64,000 nucleotides of DNA from CAWJEL01 sp964647255. Lineage in GTDB: Bacteria > Chloroflexota > Anaerolineae > CG2-30-64-16. Both the position numbers and the translations under genes were made by a program. Below are positions 44,417 to 51,997 of this stretch, one piece after another. Numbering within the stretch: the stretch's first letter is position 1; each line of letters begins with the position of its first letter. The stretch lies in contig CAZYGI010000014.1 in assembly GCA_964647255.1 (NCBI GenBank), forward strand, positions 4,606-68,605, in the 5' to 3' direction. A model generated the notes under the pieces. It did not search any database, had not been told where the DNA came from, and worked only from the letters and a program-made list of their open reading frames with translations.

Positions 44417-46666
44417 ATGCCGGGCGCCCGCACAACATCTGAAAGCACAGAATCAACCTATCTAGACTTTGAGGTCGAGATAGGCCCCGGCCAGGGCCGC
44501 GAGTACCCGGTCAGCGTGCTCCGCGCGCCGTCTGGCGAAGCGCGCGGTGTGCTGCATTTTCCTTACGATGAGCTGACCCTTGAGAGCCGCCTGAAAGATA
44601 TCCAAATCGCGCTCCTGCTGCCCGCCGAGCCGCGCCGCCGGCTCCCCACCGCGGAAGAACAACCCGTCCAGCGCTTCGGCCAGGATCTGTTCGATGCATT
44701 GCTGGCCGGGGAGATCCGCAGCGCCTACGACATCAGTTGGCGGGAGGCCGAGGCACAAGGCAAAGGGCTGCGGGTGAAGCTGCGCGTGCAGTCGCCCGCC
44801 CTGGCCGGCCTGCCGTGGGAGTTCCTCTACGACGCGCGCGAGGGCGAATACCTGTGCCTGATGAGCGACCGGCCGGTCGTGCGCTACATCGAGGCCGCGC
44901 AGCCAGTGCAGCCGGTGCAGATCACGCCGCCGCTGCGCATCCTGGGTATGATCGCCAGCCCGACCGGGTTGCGAGAACTGAATGTGGAGCAAGAGAAGCT
45001 CCGGTTGATGAAGGCCACCGAGCGGTTGCAGGCCCAGGGCCTGGTGGAGGTGAAATGGCTGCCGGGGCAGACATGGCGCGATTTACAGCGCGCCATGCGC
45101 AGCGGCCCCTGGCACATCTTCCACTTCGTGGGCCACGGCATGTTCGATCGGGTGCGCGACGAAGGCGTGATCGCTGTGGCGGATGATGCAGGCGAGTCGT
45201 ACTCGCTGACTGCGACCGACCTCAGCCGGCTGCTGGCCGACCACAAGCCGCTGCGCCTGGTCTTGCTGAACGCGTGCGAGAGCGCGCGCGGGAGCAGCCA
45301 GGACCTTTTTTCCAGCACCGCTTCGATCCTGGTGCGCCGCGGCATCCCGGCCGTGGTGGCCATGCAATATCCGATCACCGATCACGCCGCGGTGGAATTT
45401 GCCCGGAGCTTCTACGAATCGCTGGCCGACGGGTTGCCGGCCGACGCGGCGGTGTCCGAGGCGCGCAAGGCCGTCAGCATCGCGGCCGCCGGCTCCGTCG
45501 AATGGGCCACCCCGGTGCTCTTCCTGCACGCCTCCGACGGCCGGATCTTCGACCTGGCCGCGCTGCCCCCCGCCGCGCCGGAACCTGCGCCGCCCAAACC
45601 CGCGCCGCCGGAACCCGAGCCACAGAAGCCTGAACCGACGCAAAAAGAGAAGCCGTCCGAGGCGCCGGCAACTCAAGACCGACCGGCCACGCTGCCGCCA
45701 GCGACCACAGGGACGCCCACTGAGAAGGCAGTCCGGCCAAAAAGCAAGCCCAAGACCACCACCAAATCACCGCCAGAGAAGAGCGGCGCAGCGGTCTTGT
45801 CCACGGCGGACGGCAGCTCCAAATCCGGGGCGCCTGCCGCGCCCGCGCCGAAAGTTCCGCACGAGCCCGCGCCGCAGAAGTTGCTCTCGCGGCTCAGCCT
45901 CGGCCTCACTGTGCAGCCCCTCAGCGTGGCGGAAGGCGGTGCGGTCACCTGGACGCTCACCGTCGTCAACTCGGGGGAGGACGATCTCCATGCGGTGGAG
46001 GTCAAGATCGGGACGTTTTCGCTGGGCACGTTGGCGCTGGCGGCAGGGGAAGCGCAACAGATGACCGGCTCGGCCACGGTGGAAGGTGCGAACCCGATCG
46101 TGCTGCACTTCACGGCGGCCGGGCTGAACTCGCTGGGCCAGGCGGTGCGGGCCGAGGTGCAGCAAGCCATCACGGTGCGGCCGCGGCCCAAGCCGCCTGT
46201 TACACCGCCGCAACCGCCCGTCACGCCGCCGAAGTTTACCGCGCCGGCGCCGGAAGCGCTCGCTGCGCTCTTGCAGAAGTTCAAGCGCAGCGGTCTCGAC
46301 CTCGCACCCAACATCCCGCCCGCGAAGCTACAGAAGGCGCTAAACGAGAGCCAGGCGCCCCGGGGCGAGACCGCGCTGGCGCTCATCGAAGGGGCCTACT
46401 TCGGCTGGTATAGCTGTCTGGTGTTCGGTGCGCGCGGCATCTACTACTGCAACCCGCGGAACGTCCTGGGCGGACAGCCCGGGCCGGGCGCGGTGCCCTA
46501 TGCCGACTTTCCCGTCTGCGAGTTCAAGGCGGACGGTTGGCACATGCGGGTCAGCCTGCACGCCGGGAAATTCCTGGATGTCCGCCAGATCGCCATGGCC
46601 GGCATATCGCCGGATCTGGTTGCCGAAATGTTGAACGGCATCAAAAAGCTGGCACCAGCCCGGTGA
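44417..46666 (+). CDS. CHAT caspase-like protease with CARDB domain and novel C-terminal domain
   Basis: The 749-residue protein carries a CHAT domain with the caspase dyad: His240 in FHFVGHGMF and Cys287 in LLNACESARG. The approach segment LPWEFLYD and the PAVVAMQYPI strand are also present. Residues about 384-490 form a Pro-rich, charged linker; 491-588 an Ig/CARDB-like domain (LTVVNSGEDDLHAVEVKIG). The last 135 residues form a compact domain (LALIEGAYFGWYSCLVFGARGIYYCN region) that I cannot name; it looks PH-like. No signal peptide or membrane helix is seen, so it acts in the cytoplasm. CHAT proteins are often proteases in defence or cell-death systems, but no target is encoded that I can recognise. 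A 62-residue membrane protein follows. Confidence 0.85.
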   Translation: MPGARTTSESTESTYLDFEVEIGPGQGREYPVSVLRAPSGEARGVLHFPYDELTLESRLKDIQIALLLPAEPRRRLPTAEEQPVQRFGQDLFDALLAGEIRSAYDISWREAEAQGKGLRVKLRVQSPALAGLPWEFLYDAREGEYLCLMSDRPVVRYIEAAQPVQPVQITPPLRILGMIASPTGLRELNVEQEKLRLMKATERLQAQGLVEVKWLPGQTWRDLQRAMRSGPWHIFHFVGHGMFDRVRDEGVIAVADDAGESYSLTATDLSRLLADHKPLRLVLLNACESARGSSQDLFSSTASILVRRGIPAVVAMQYPITDHAAVEFARSFYESLADGLPADAAVSEARKAVSIAAAGSVEWATPVLFLHASDGRIFDLAALPPAAPEPAPPKPAPPEPEPQKPEPTQKEKPSEAPATQDRPATLPPATTGTPTEKAVRPKSKPKTTTKSPPEKSGAAVLSTADGSSKSGAPAAPAPKVPHEPAPQKLLSRLSLGLTVQPLSVAEGGAVTWTLTVVNSGEDDLHAVEVKIGTFSLGTLALAAGEAQQMTGSATVEGANPIVLHFTAAGLNSLGQAVRAEVQQAITVRPRPKPPVTPPQPPVTPPKFTAPAPEALAALLQKFKRSGLDLAPNIPPAKLQKALNESQAPRGETALALIEGAYFGWYSCLVFGARGIYYCNPRNVLGGQPGPGAVPYADFPVCEFKADGWHMRVSLHAGKFLDVRQIAMAGISPDLVAEMLNGIKKLAPAR

Positions 46667-46702
46667 GCGCATAGCCAAAACACAGAGGAGATCGAGATAT
46701 CC

Positions 46703-46891
46703 ATGGCCCGTCGTCGAGGCACAACCGCAGCGATCACGCTCGCCGTGCTGATCGCTTTCTGGCTGATCTGGTCGAAGCTGCGCATCGTGGTGTGGGTGCA
46801 AGCGTCGTTCTGGCAGATCCTGCTTCTGATGCTGATCCTCGCGGTCGCACTATTCCTGGGCATTGACTATCTGCTCAACCGGTCCAGGTGA
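46703..46891 (+). CDS. 62-residue two-helix membrane protein
   Basis: The product starts MARRRGTTAA and has two hydrophobic helices (about 8-24 and 37-57) with a short loop, ending in basic NRSR. GAGGAGA lies about 12 nt before the ATG. Gaps of 36 bp to the CHAT gene and 16 bp to the aconitase X gene suggest that the three are co-transcribed. The family is not recognised. Confidence 0.65.
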   Translation: MARRRGTTAAITLAVLIAFWLIWSKLRIVVWVQASFWQILLLMLILAVALFLGIDYLLNRSR

Positions 46892-46907
46892 GAGGGAGCG
46901 GAGGAGC

Positions 46908-48212
46908 ATGGCTGAGCTGTATCTGACCGCCGAAGAACAGGCGATGCTGGCCGGCGCCGAGGGGCCTGGGGTCAAACGTGCGATGGAGATCGTGGTCGCG
47001 CTGGCGCGCATCTACGGCGCGGCTGACCTGGTCCCGGTGGTGCACGCCCAGATCGCAGGGGTGTCGTACAAGAACATCGGCGACGCCGGGGTGGAGTTCC
47101 TANNNNNNNNNNCGCGGGTGCGCGTGCCGGCCGCGCTCAATCCGATGGGGATGGAGCGCGGCAAGTGGCAGGCGTGGGGCATCCAGCCCGACTTTGCCGC
47201 GCCACAATTGAGCGTCATCGCGGCCTTCGAGAAAATGGGCGTCACGCCCACCCTGAGCTGCACGCCGTATCTCTTCCCCGGGCACACGCCGGTGCGTGGC
47301 GATGCGCTGGCCTGGGCTGAATCGAGCGCGGTCGCCTACGCCAACTCGGTCATCGGCGCGCACAGCAACCGGGAGGGCGGCCCCAGCGCCATTGCCGCGG
47401 CGATCGTCGGCCGCACCGCGCGCTACGGCTATCACCTGGACGAGAACCGGCGGGCGAACTGGATCGTGGAAGTGCGCTGCCCGGTGAAGTCTGTGGCCGA
47501 TTTCGGCGCGCTGAGCTATGCGGTAGGCAAGGCGGTGGGCAACGGCGTGCCGTGGTTCGACCTCACCCCGCCACTCCCTCTCCTGGCAGGAGAGGGGGAA
47601 ATCGTCCTTCCCCTCGCAGGGGAGGGATTGGGGGCGAGGTCCGACCGCCTGAAGACGCTTGGCGCCGGGCTGGCCGCCTACGGCGCGGTCGCGCTCTACC
47701 ACATTGCCGGCGTCACCCCGGAGGCGCGCGACCTGGGCGAGCGGCTCATCCGGCCCGACGCGCGGCGGCTGGTGATCGAAAGCCTGGACGAGGCCTACCG
47801 CGTCATGGACGCCGACCCCGACCTGCGTCAGATTGACCTCGTCACTGTCGGCTGCCCGCACGCCAGCCTGACCGAGATCGAATCGGTTGCTGACTATCTG
47901 CGGGGCAAGCGGCTGGCGACGCGGCTGTGGGTCACCACGGGCGAGCTCACCCGCCGGGCCGCGGCCGAGCTGGGCTACGTTCAAACCATTGAAGCTGCGG
48001 GCGGCGAGGTCGTCGCCGACACCTGTGCCGTCGTCGCGCCGATGCGGATGCTGGACGTCCGCAGCATGGCGACCAACGCCGGCAAGATGGCCTGCTACGC
48101 GCCGATGCACAGCGGCGTCAAGATGCGTTTCGGCGATCTGGAGACGTGCCTGGATGCGGCAGTGACGGGGGAGTGGCGCGGGGCCGCGGGGAGCGTAGAG
48201 CGGGGAGCGTAG
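46908..48212 (+). CDS. Aconitase X (DUF521) catalytic subunit, interrupted by assembly gap
   Basis: About 434 residues match the aconitase X large subunit: RVPAALNPMGME, the cluster cysteines in SCTPYLFPG, TVGCPHAS and VADTCAVV, and the C-terminal NAGKMACYAP. Family members dehydrate cis-3-hydroxyproline or phosphomevalonate through an iron-sulfur cluster. Ten Ns (47103-47112) fall near residue 66; the frame is kept, but family spacing suggests the true gap is longer. An 80-bp palindromic repeat is inserted in frame (about residues 218-244), and the C-terminus (SVERGA) comes from a heptamer array. The small DUF126 subunit is not next to it. The ATG follows GGAGGAG. Confidence 0.85.
   Translation: MAELYLTAEEQAMLAGAEGPGVKRAMEIVVALARIYGAADLVPVVHAQIAGVSYKNIGDAGVEFLXXXXRVRVPAALNPMGMERGKWQAWGIQPDFAAPQLSVIAAFEKMGVTPTLSCTPYLFPGHTPVRGDALAWAESSAVAYANSVIGAHSNREGGPSAIAAAIVGRTARYGYHLDENRRANWIVEVRCPVKSVADFGALSYAVGKAVGNGVPWFDLTPPLPLLAGEGEIVLPLAGEGLGARSDRLKTLGAGLAAYGAVALYHIAGVTPEARDLGERLIRPDARRLVIESLDEAYRVMDADPDLRQIDLVTVGCPHASLTEIESVADYLRGKRLATRLWVTTGELTRRAAAELGYVQTIEAAGGEVVADTCAVVAPMRMLDVRSMATNAGKMACYAPMHSGVKMRFGDLETCLDAAVTGEWRGAAGSVERGA
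47103..47112. other. Assembly gap (10 N)
   Basis: Ten consecutive N bases inside the aconitase X gene; the real length is unknown. Confidence 1.
47561..47640. repeat. 80-bp palindromic repeat element inserted in the aconitase X gene
   Basis: The ends are inverted copies (CCTCACCCC and GGGGGCGAGG). Two internal hairpins, CTCTCCTG/CAGGAGAG and CCCCT/AGGGG, are visible. The element is read in frame as a Leu/Pro/Gly/Glu-rich insertion. Similar C/G-tract palindromes are common intergenic repeats in many bacteria. Confidence 0.75.
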
Positions 48213-48260
48213 AGCGTGAAGCGGGGAGCGTAGAGCGTAGAGCGGGGAGCGGGGAGTGTA
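48191..48260. repeat. Heptamer array 5 (type A)
   Basis: Ten uninterrupted 7-bp units of GAGCGTA, GAGCGGG and close variants. The first units encode the end of aconitase X and its TAG stop; the rest are intergenic. The remaining gap to 48381 shows a small hairpin near 48330-48345 and no clear promoter. Confidence 0.88.
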
Positions 48261-48381
48261 CGGATAGCCAGGGAAGAGAGTTGTTTGTGGTCGTCGTCCG
48301 AAACGGTAACAAGACAAGCGCTATGAGCCTGCGGGAGAGCCCGCGTCATGGATACCAGATAGGGTGTGAAAGGAACCCAAC

Positions 48382-49254
48382 ATGAGTCCTAAAGCCAGCA
48401 CCCACCTCATCGCCATCGCCCCCGGTGCGGGCGAGCTGCCAAAACTGACACTTATCGCCCCCGATGGGGCGCGGGCGGAAATCTACCGCCACGGCGCGCA
48501 CGTGACGTCGTGGGTCCCAGCGGGCGGCCCAACGGGCGGTGACGAACGCCTGTTCCTCAGTCAGAAGTCAGCCTTTCGCGCCGGTGCGCCGATCCGCGGC
48601 GGCATTCCGGTGGTGTTCCCGCAGTTTGGCCCGGGTGCCCTGCCCTTGCACGGCCTGGTGCGCACGATGCCGTGGGAGTTTGCCCGCGCGGGCGTTGTCG
48701 GGCAGGGCGCGACCGCAACCCTCTGCGCGCGCGACACCGAGGACACCCGGCGCCAGTGGCCGCACGCCTTCCGGGCCGAGCTGACCGTCGCGATCGTCGG
48801 GAAGCAGTTCGCCGCGACGCTCGCCGTGACCAACTCCGGGGCTGAACCGTTCACCTTCACGACCTCGTTCCATACCTATCTCGCTGTCACCGGTCTCTCC
48901 GCCACCCGCGTCGAGGGGCTGGAGGGCCTGCGGTATCGCGACGCGGCGGCCGGCGGGGTCGAAGTGACGGAGACCGCCCCACAGGTTGACTTCACGGGCG
49001 AAGTGAACCGGATCTACTTCGACGCACCGGCCGAGGTGCTCATGATCGAGGCGGGTCGGACCACCGCCATCCGCAAAGCGGGCTTCACCGATACCGTCGT
49101 GTGGAACCCGGCCGCGGCCAAGTGCGCGACCATGGCTGATCTGGAGCCGGACGACTACTTGCGGTTCATCTGCGTCGAGGCGGCGACTGTCGGTGCGCCG
49201 GTGAGCCTGGCGCCGGGCGAACGTTGGGAGGGTTCACAAACACTGGCGGTCTGA
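48382..49254 (+). CDS. D-hexose-6-phosphate mutarotase, copy 1
   Basis: The 290-residue protein matches the YeaD/YMR099c class of aldose-1-epimerase-like enzymes that interconvert anomers of glucose-6-phosphate. Visible motifs are RGGIPVVFPQFG, LPLHGLVR with the first catalytic His, SFHTYLAV with the second, and the late VWNPAAAKCATM and CVEAA with the catalytic Glu. The ATG follows GAAAGGAAC. A close paralogue follows 16 bp later. Confidence 0.9.
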   Translation: MSPKASTHLIAIAPGAGELPKLTLIAPDGARAEIYRHGAHVTSWVPAGGPTGGDERLFLSQKSAFRAGAPIRGGIPVVFPQFGPGALPLHGLVRTMPWEFARAGVVGQGATATLCARDTEDTRRQWPHAFRAELTVAIVGKQFAATLAVTNSGAEPFTFTTSFHTYLAVTGLSATRVEGLEGLRYRDAAAGGVEVTETAPQVDFTGEVNRIYFDAPAEVLMIEAGRTTAIRKAGFTDTVVWNPAAAKCATMADLEPDDYLRFICVEAATVGAPVSLAPGERWEGSQTLAV

Positions 49255-49270
49255 ACTTCGAGAGGAACAC

Positions 49271-50131
49271 ATGAAGAGAACCTGGGAACCCTTTTTCGCC
49301 ATTGCTCCCGGCACGGGCGATCTGCCCAAGCTGACGCTCGTTGCCCCCGATGACGCTCGCGCTGAAATCTATCTCGACGGCGGCCATGTGACGTCGTGGA
49401 TCCCAGTGGGTGACCGGGAACGCCTGTTCTTGAGCCGAAAGGCGGAGTTCCGCGCCGGTGCGGCGATCCGCGGGGGTGTGCCGGTCATCTTCCCGCAGTT
49501 CTCGGGATTGGGGCCGCTGCCCACACACGGGTTTGGCCGCGTGACGCCCTGGGACTTCGCCGGCGCGGCGGTCACTGGAGCGGAGGCGACAGCGACTTTC
49601 CACCTCCATGACACGGAGAAGACCCGCCAGCTCTGGCCGCACATCTTCCAGGCCGAACTGACGATCGCCATCGGTGGGCGGCAGTTAGCCCTGACGCTCG
49701 CCGTGACCAATACCGACGCCATGCCGTTCAGCTTCACTGCCGCGCTGCACACCTACCTGGACGTGACCGACATCGCCGCGACCAGCGTCGAGGGCCTGGC
49801 CAGGCTGCGATATTTCGATAAGGCGGACGGTGGGGTCGAACGGCGCCAGGAGTCGCCGCAGGTGGGCTTCGCGGGCGAGGTAGATTCGATCTACTACGAC
49901 GCGCCCGGCGAGGTGCGCCTGGTCGAAGCAGGGCGGACCGCCGCCGTGCGGGCCACGGGCTTCACCGACGTCGTCATCTGGAACCCAGGTGCAGCAAAAT
50001 GCGCGACCATACATGATCTGGAGCCGGATGACTATCGCCGGTTTGTCTGCATCGAGGCCGCGGCCATCGGCGCGCCGGTGAGCCTCGCGCCCGGCGCGCG
50101 CTGGGAAGGGGCGCAGACGATCGTCGCGTGA
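49271..50131 (+). CDS. D-hexose-6-phosphate mutarotase, copy 2
   Basis: The 286-residue paralogue of the preceding gene aligns over its whole length, by eye at more than half of positions. It keeps RGGVPVIFPQF, THGFGR, LHTYLDV, WNPGAAKCATI and CIEAA. The pair arose by tandem duplication; differences cluster in the N-terminal loop and around the substrate loop, so the two may prefer different sugars. AGAGGAA precedes the ATG. It is probably co-transcribed with copy 1. Confidence 0.9.
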   Translation: MKRTWEPFFAIAPGTGDLPKLTLVAPDDARAEIYLDGGHVTSWIPVGDRERLFLSRKAEFRAGAAIRGGVPVIFPQFSGLGPLPTHGFGRVTPWDFAGAAVTGAEATATFHLHDTEKTRQLWPHIFQAELTIAIGGRQLALTLAVTNTDAMPFSFTAALHTYLDVTDIAATSVEGLARLRYFDKADGGVERRQESPQVGFAGEVDSIYYDAPGEVRLVEAGRTAAVRATGFTDVVIWNPGAAKCATIHDLEPDDYRRFVCIEAAAIGAPVSLAPGARWEGAQTIVA

Positions 50132-50194
50132 ACGGCCGGTCAGCGGCTCTGCCGCGCCAGAGGGTATCGGCGGCGCCGCGTAGCGTAGTCGTCG

Positions 50195-50453
50195 AGGCAA
50201 GGAGCGGCCGTGAAGCAGCACTGGGACCTTGCTGACACAGCAGATCGGCTCTTGCTGGAGGAGGCGTTGGGCCGCGCCATCGCTGCGCGGTTCGGCCTGA
50301 GATTCATGGGCTTGCTGGGGTGTCTCATCGAAGCCAAGCGCAGGGCCTCATCTCTGCCGTCCGGCCGATCGTGGACGATTTGATCGGCACGGTAGGCTGT
50401 TAGGTCAGCCGGCTGCTCAAGGGCGCGTTCTGCAGGCGGCGGATGAGTGCTGA
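50195..50453 (+). pseudogene. Decayed DUF3368 (PIN-like toxin) gene remnant
   Basis: The 340 bases between the mutarotase and the B12 subunit contain broken pieces of a DUF3368 protein, VapC-like in toxin-antitoxin pairs. One frame gives DRLLLEEALGRAIAARFGLR and then MGLLGCLIEAKRR. A shifted frame gives GLISAVRPIVDDLIGT followed by an in-frame stop. Another shift ends VLQAADEC plus TGA. Together these follow the C-terminal half of the family. At least two frameshifts and one stop rule out function. No antitoxin gene is recognisable. Confidence 0.65.
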
Positions 50454-50471
50454 AAAGGAGCGCAGAGGATA

Positions 50472-50870
50472 ATGATTGATCGCAAGATTCGTGTTTTGGT
50501 CGCCAAACCCGGCCTCGACGGCCACGACCGCGGCGCAAAAGTGGTCGCCCGCGCGCTGCGTGACGCCGGTATGGAGGTGATCTACACCGGCATCCGCCAG
50601 ACGCCGGAGATGATCGTCGAGGCCGCGCTGCAAGAGGATGTGGATGTAGTGGGGCTGTCCATTCTTTCCGGAGCGCACATGGCCCTCTGCCCGCGCGTGA
50701 TCGAGCTGTTGCGCGGCCAGGGGATGGACGACGTCGTCGTGCTGGTGGGCGGCATCATCCCTGACGACGATGTGGCGCCGCTGAAACAGCTCGGCGTCAA
50801 GGGCGTCTTCGGGCCGGGGACAAACACGGGGGATATTGTCGGGTTTATTCAAGGCCAGGTAGAGAAGTAG
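50472..50870 (+). CDS. Methylmalonyl-CoA mutase B12-binding subunit
   Basis: The 132-residue protein is a stand-alone cobalamin-binding domain with the DxHxxG signature (Asp16, His18, Gly21 in LDGHDRGAK), the later LSILSG and the VLVGGIIPDDD loop. It would form the small subunit of methylmalonyl-CoA or a related acyl-CoA mutase. The large catalytic subunit is not in this window. AAGGAG lies upstream. The MeaB chaperone gene follows 47 bp later. Confidence 0.92.
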   Translation: MIDRKIRVLVAKPGLDGHDRGAKVVARALRDAGMEVIYTGIRQTPEMIVEAALQEDVDVVGLSILSGAHMALCPRVIELLRGQGMDDVVVLVGGIIPDDDVAPLKQLGVKGVFGPGTNTGDIVGFIQGQVEK

Positions 50871-50917
50871 ATGGGTAGACAAGGCGACCGGGACATCACC
50901 GCCTTGTTTCCCAGCCC

Positions 50918-51997
50918 ATGAACTCGCTTATGCAGCAACCGAACGCATCCCTCGTCAAAGATCTGCTCGCCGGCAACCGCCGTGCGCTGGCCCGGACGAT
51001 CTCCCAGGTGGAGGATGGCGGGCCTGAGGCGTACGCGCTGCTGGCGGCGCTCTATCCCCACACCGGCCGCGGCCACGTGATCGGCATCACCGGCGCGCCG
51101 GGCACAGGCAAATCCACGCTGGTGAACGCGCTGGCGAAGCTATATCGGGCGGACGGCAAGACCGTGGGAGTGATCGCGGTGGATCCGTCCAGCCCCTTCT
51201 CCGGCGGCGCGCTGCTGGGCGACCGGGTGCGCATGCGCGATCTGGCGGGCGATCCCGGCGTCTTCATCCGCAGCATGGCGACACGCGGCAGCCTGGGCGG
51301 GCTGGCGCGCGCGACCGCGGATGTCATCCTTGTGCTGGATGCGGCCGGCTTCGACCGTATCCTGGTCGAGACGGTGGGCGTGGGCCAGGCCGAGGTGGAC
51401 ATCGCCAGCGCCGCTCACACCACCATCGTTGTGGAGGCGCCGGGCCTGGGCGATGAGGTGCAGGCGATCAAGGCCGGCGTGCTGGAGATCGCCGATCTGT
51501 TCGCCGTCAACAAAGCCGATCGCGAGGGCGCCGATCACACCGTCATGGCGCTGCAGATGATGCAGGGGCTGGCGCCGGCCCGCCAGCATGCCCCAACGCA
51601 AAGCCGGCCGGGGGATCGCGGCGCGCTGAAGGCCGGCGGACACCCACCCGAACCGGGCGTCCAGCCCAACGACGGTTGGCTGCCGCCGATCATCAAGACC
51701 GTTGCGGTGCGCAGCGATGGGGTGGCCCGACTGCGCGATTGGATCGAGGGTCACGCAGTCTATCTGGCCCAGACAGGGAGATGGCGCCAGCGCGAAACCA
51801 TGCGAGCGGCGCAATTGCTGGATCATATCTTGCGCGATGGGCTGCTGAACACGTTGGTCGCGCACCTCCCCGCAGGCCGCTTGCCGGCGCTCGCCGAGTC
51901 GGTCGCCCGGCGTGAGAGCAATCCTTATACCGCGGCCGAGGAGCTCCAGGCCGATTTCTTGAAAGCCGTCGCCGATGCGCGCCACCTTACTCTATAA
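50918..51997 (+). CDS. meaB: MeaB: methylmalonyl-CoA mutase-associated GTPase
   Basis: The 359-residue G3E GTPase has Walker A GAPGTGKST (residues 59-67), DPSSPFSGGALLGDRVRM, the ETVGVGQAE segment and FAVNKADREGADH with NKxD for guanine. It protects and reloads the B12 mutase. About 25 extra residues (RQHAPTQSRPGDRG onward, near 225-250) precede the GWLPPIIKT strand, longer than usual. The start at 50918 or the Met four codons later are both possible. The stop overlaps the lipid kinase gene by 23 bp. Confidence 0.93.
   Translation: MNSLMQQPNASLVKDLLAGNRRALARTISQVEDGGPEAYALLAALYPHTGRGHVIGITGAPGTGKSTLVNALAKLYRADGKTVGVIAVDPSSPFSGGALLGDRVRMRDLAGDPGVFIRSMATRGSLGGLARATADVILVLDAAGFDRILVETVGVGQAEVDIASAAHTTIVVEAPGLGDEVQAIKAGVLEIADLFAVNKADREGADHTVMALQMMQGLAPARQHAPTQSRPGDRGALKAGGHPPEPGVQPNDGWLPPIIKTVAVRSDGVARLRDWIEGHAVYLAQTGRWRQRETMRAAQLLDHILRDGLLNTLVAHLPAGRLPALAESVARRESNPYTAAEELQADFLKAVADARHLTL

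Noticed and set aside
48191..48260. Possible CRISPR array
   Set aside because: The units are 7 bp and contiguous, with no unique spacers and no cas genes.
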